From: Metabacillus litoralis
GTDB lineage: Bacteria; Bacillota; Bacilli; Bacillales; Bacillaceae
Length of the DNA: 64,000 nucleotides
Direction of reading: 5' to 3'
Assembly (NCBI RefSeq): GCF_003667825.1
Contig: NZ_CP033043.1
Span: 3,474,001-3,538,000, forward strand
Below are positions 63,090 to 64,000 of this stretch, piece by piece. The translations under genes and the position numbers were made by a program. The notes under the pieces were generated by a model. That model saw only the letters and a list, made by a program, of their open reading frames with translations. It made no database searches and was not told where the DNA came from. Positions within the stretch are counted from its first letter, which is position 1, and each line of letters opens with the position of its first letter.

Positions 63090-64000
63090 TTAGAAAATTC
63101 GATAATTAGCAAATCGATAGGCTAATCCATATGAGAACGCAATTAGGATAAATCCAACAATCGATTTTAATAGTCCTACTGCTGTTGCTAATCCATATTG
63201 CATATCAATAAGTCCAGCACGGTAAACCCATGTGTCGATAATATCGCCTGTTGAATAAACAAGTGGATTATACAGATTAAAAATTTGATCAAAACCCGCA
63301 TTCAAAATATTGCCCATACTTAACGTCCCTAATAAAACAGCAACAGGTAAGATACTCGGTAGCGTAATACTAATTAGTCGTCGAAATTGAGAAGCACCAT
63401 CAATTGCAGCTGCTTCATACAATTCAGGACTTATAGATGTAAGAGCTGCAAAATAGATAATGGCCGCAAAACCAAATTCCTTCCATATATCACTACCAAC
63501 AACAAGTGCTGGAAAGATGCCAGCATCAGCAAAGAACATAATCGGTTTAATTCCAATAGCCGTAAGTAATTGATTCACAGGACCTGAAATTGAAAACATA
63601 TCCAGCATAATGCCGGCAATAATCACCCAAGACAAAAAGTGTGGTAAATAAACAATCGTCTGAACAGAACGGGTAAAAAATCTGTTTTTCACTTCATTTA
63701 ACATCAGTGCAAATACTAATGGCACAACTAAGTTTCCGATCATTTTTAACAGCGCAATGACGATTGTATTTCTAAAGATTTGTTTACTATCATCAAGCTC
63801 AAACATATACTTAAAGTTCTCAAGCCCAATCCACTCTGACTTCCATAACCCTATTCCTGGATTAAAATCTTTAAAAGCCATTAAAATTCCATACATAGGT
63901 AATAAATTAAAAAAGAATAGCCAGATAATTCCCGGAAGCAGCATCAAATAATAATGCTTATAATCTGATCTGTTTTTCTTCGTCTTTGTCCTAAGGTTGA
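63090..64000 (-). CDS. CUT1 sugar ABC transporter permease (LplB type), 5' end outside window
   Basis: The frame is open to the window edge. Codons before the first internal ATG read as NRSDYKHYYLM, so the true start lies further right. YLMLLPGIIWLFFFNLLPMYG is the first membrane helix of LplB-like permeases; the EAA loop is ELYEAAAIDGASQFRRLISI. At least 285 residues are visible, 16 bp before the partner permease. The binding protein and ATPase are expected outside the window. Confidence 0.9.
   Translation of the reverse strand, partial: NLRTKTKKNRSDYKHYYLMLLPGIIWLFFFNLLPMYGILMAFKDFNPGIGLWKSEWIGLENFKYMFELDDSKQIFRNTIVIALLKMIGNLVVPLVFALMLNEVKNRFFTRSVQTIVYLPHFLSWVIIAGIMLDMFSISGPVNQLLTAIGIKPIMFFADAGIFPALVVGSDIWKEFGFAAIIYFAALTSISPELYEAAAIDGASQFRRLISITLPSILPVAVLLGTLSMGNILNAGFDQIFNLYNPLVYSTGDIIDTWVYRAGLIDMQYGLATAVGLLKSIVGFILIAFSYGLAYRFANYRIF

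Noticed and set aside
1..64000. Search for tRNA, rRNA, insertion sequences, prophage or att sites
   Set aside because: None recognised. Gene order and composition look chromosomal throughout.

Overview
The window reads as chromosomal DNA of a low-GC, Gram-positive, spore-former-type bacterium of the Bacillaceae. The evidence is the gene families: a Gram-positive Pel cluster, petrobactin asbABCDEF, a Btr-like AraC/binding-protein fusion, YwmB, RsbR and FusB-family proteins. Strong AAGGAGG ribosome sites, frequent TTG/GTG starts and an AT-rich base composition agree. I see no rRNA, tRNA, prophage, insertion sequence or CRISPR array.

Layout. 1-7488 (minus strand): the Pel exopolysaccharide genes pelD-pelE-pelA-pelF, running off the left edge, preceded by a membrane PAS-GGDEF-EAL protein that can make or break c-di-GMP. 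PelD keeps the RxxD c-di-GMP site and has lost GGDEF. 7809-13090: two chemoreceptors around a PAS histidine kinase. 13236-13736: a collapsed amidohydrolase pseudogene. 13784-15787: an inorganic-carbon operon, MpsC-family protein, SbtA-type bicarbonate transporter and a beta-carbonic-anhydrase-like protein without zinc ligands, with a terminator-like hairpin before each of the first two genes. 16093-23469: housekeeping and envelope genes (metallophosphoesterase, Mn efflux CDF, CorA, two small lipoproteins, GNAT, XRE-cupin regulator with a divergent LysE exporter). 23569-26489: MFS/glutaredoxin/SDR/FusB-like operon. 26653-33094: alpha/beta hydrolase, YwmB, gnd-zwf and a secreted SbsC-like protein.

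33179-46671 is an iron region. It holds the complete petrobactin operon asbABCDEF, a siderophore-binding lipoprotein, a Btr-like regulator, two FecCD permeases with no ATPase, a heme-monooxygenase-like protein with an apparent ATT start, and an MFS exporter. Four Fur-box-like sites sit at its promoters. 46773-56452: Lrp/methyltransferase, MBL hydrolase, PadR-ChrA, RsbR-like, PadR-DUF1048, and two head-to-head SulP transporters with a Usp gene. 56524-64000 (minus): an alpha-glucan operon (two CUT1 permeases, cytosolic GH13, GH31, secreted GH13).

Signals not explained by genes. (i) Three intergenic arrays of an ATC-N3-GAT motif repeated almost exactly every 21 bp (7, 5 and 5 units). (ii) Three promoters with TTTAAGGTT direct repeats at exact 11-bp spacing, which suggests one OmpR-type response-regulator regulon including a chemoreceptor and small lipoproteins. 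(iii) A 28-bp interspersed repeat around the c-di-GMP gene, one copy of which supplies the pelD ribosome site. (iv) Paired terminator leaders in the bicarbonate operon. Carbon-uptake families recur (SbtA, MpsC, two SulP), which suggests adaptation to scarce inorganic carbon. That last point is inference.
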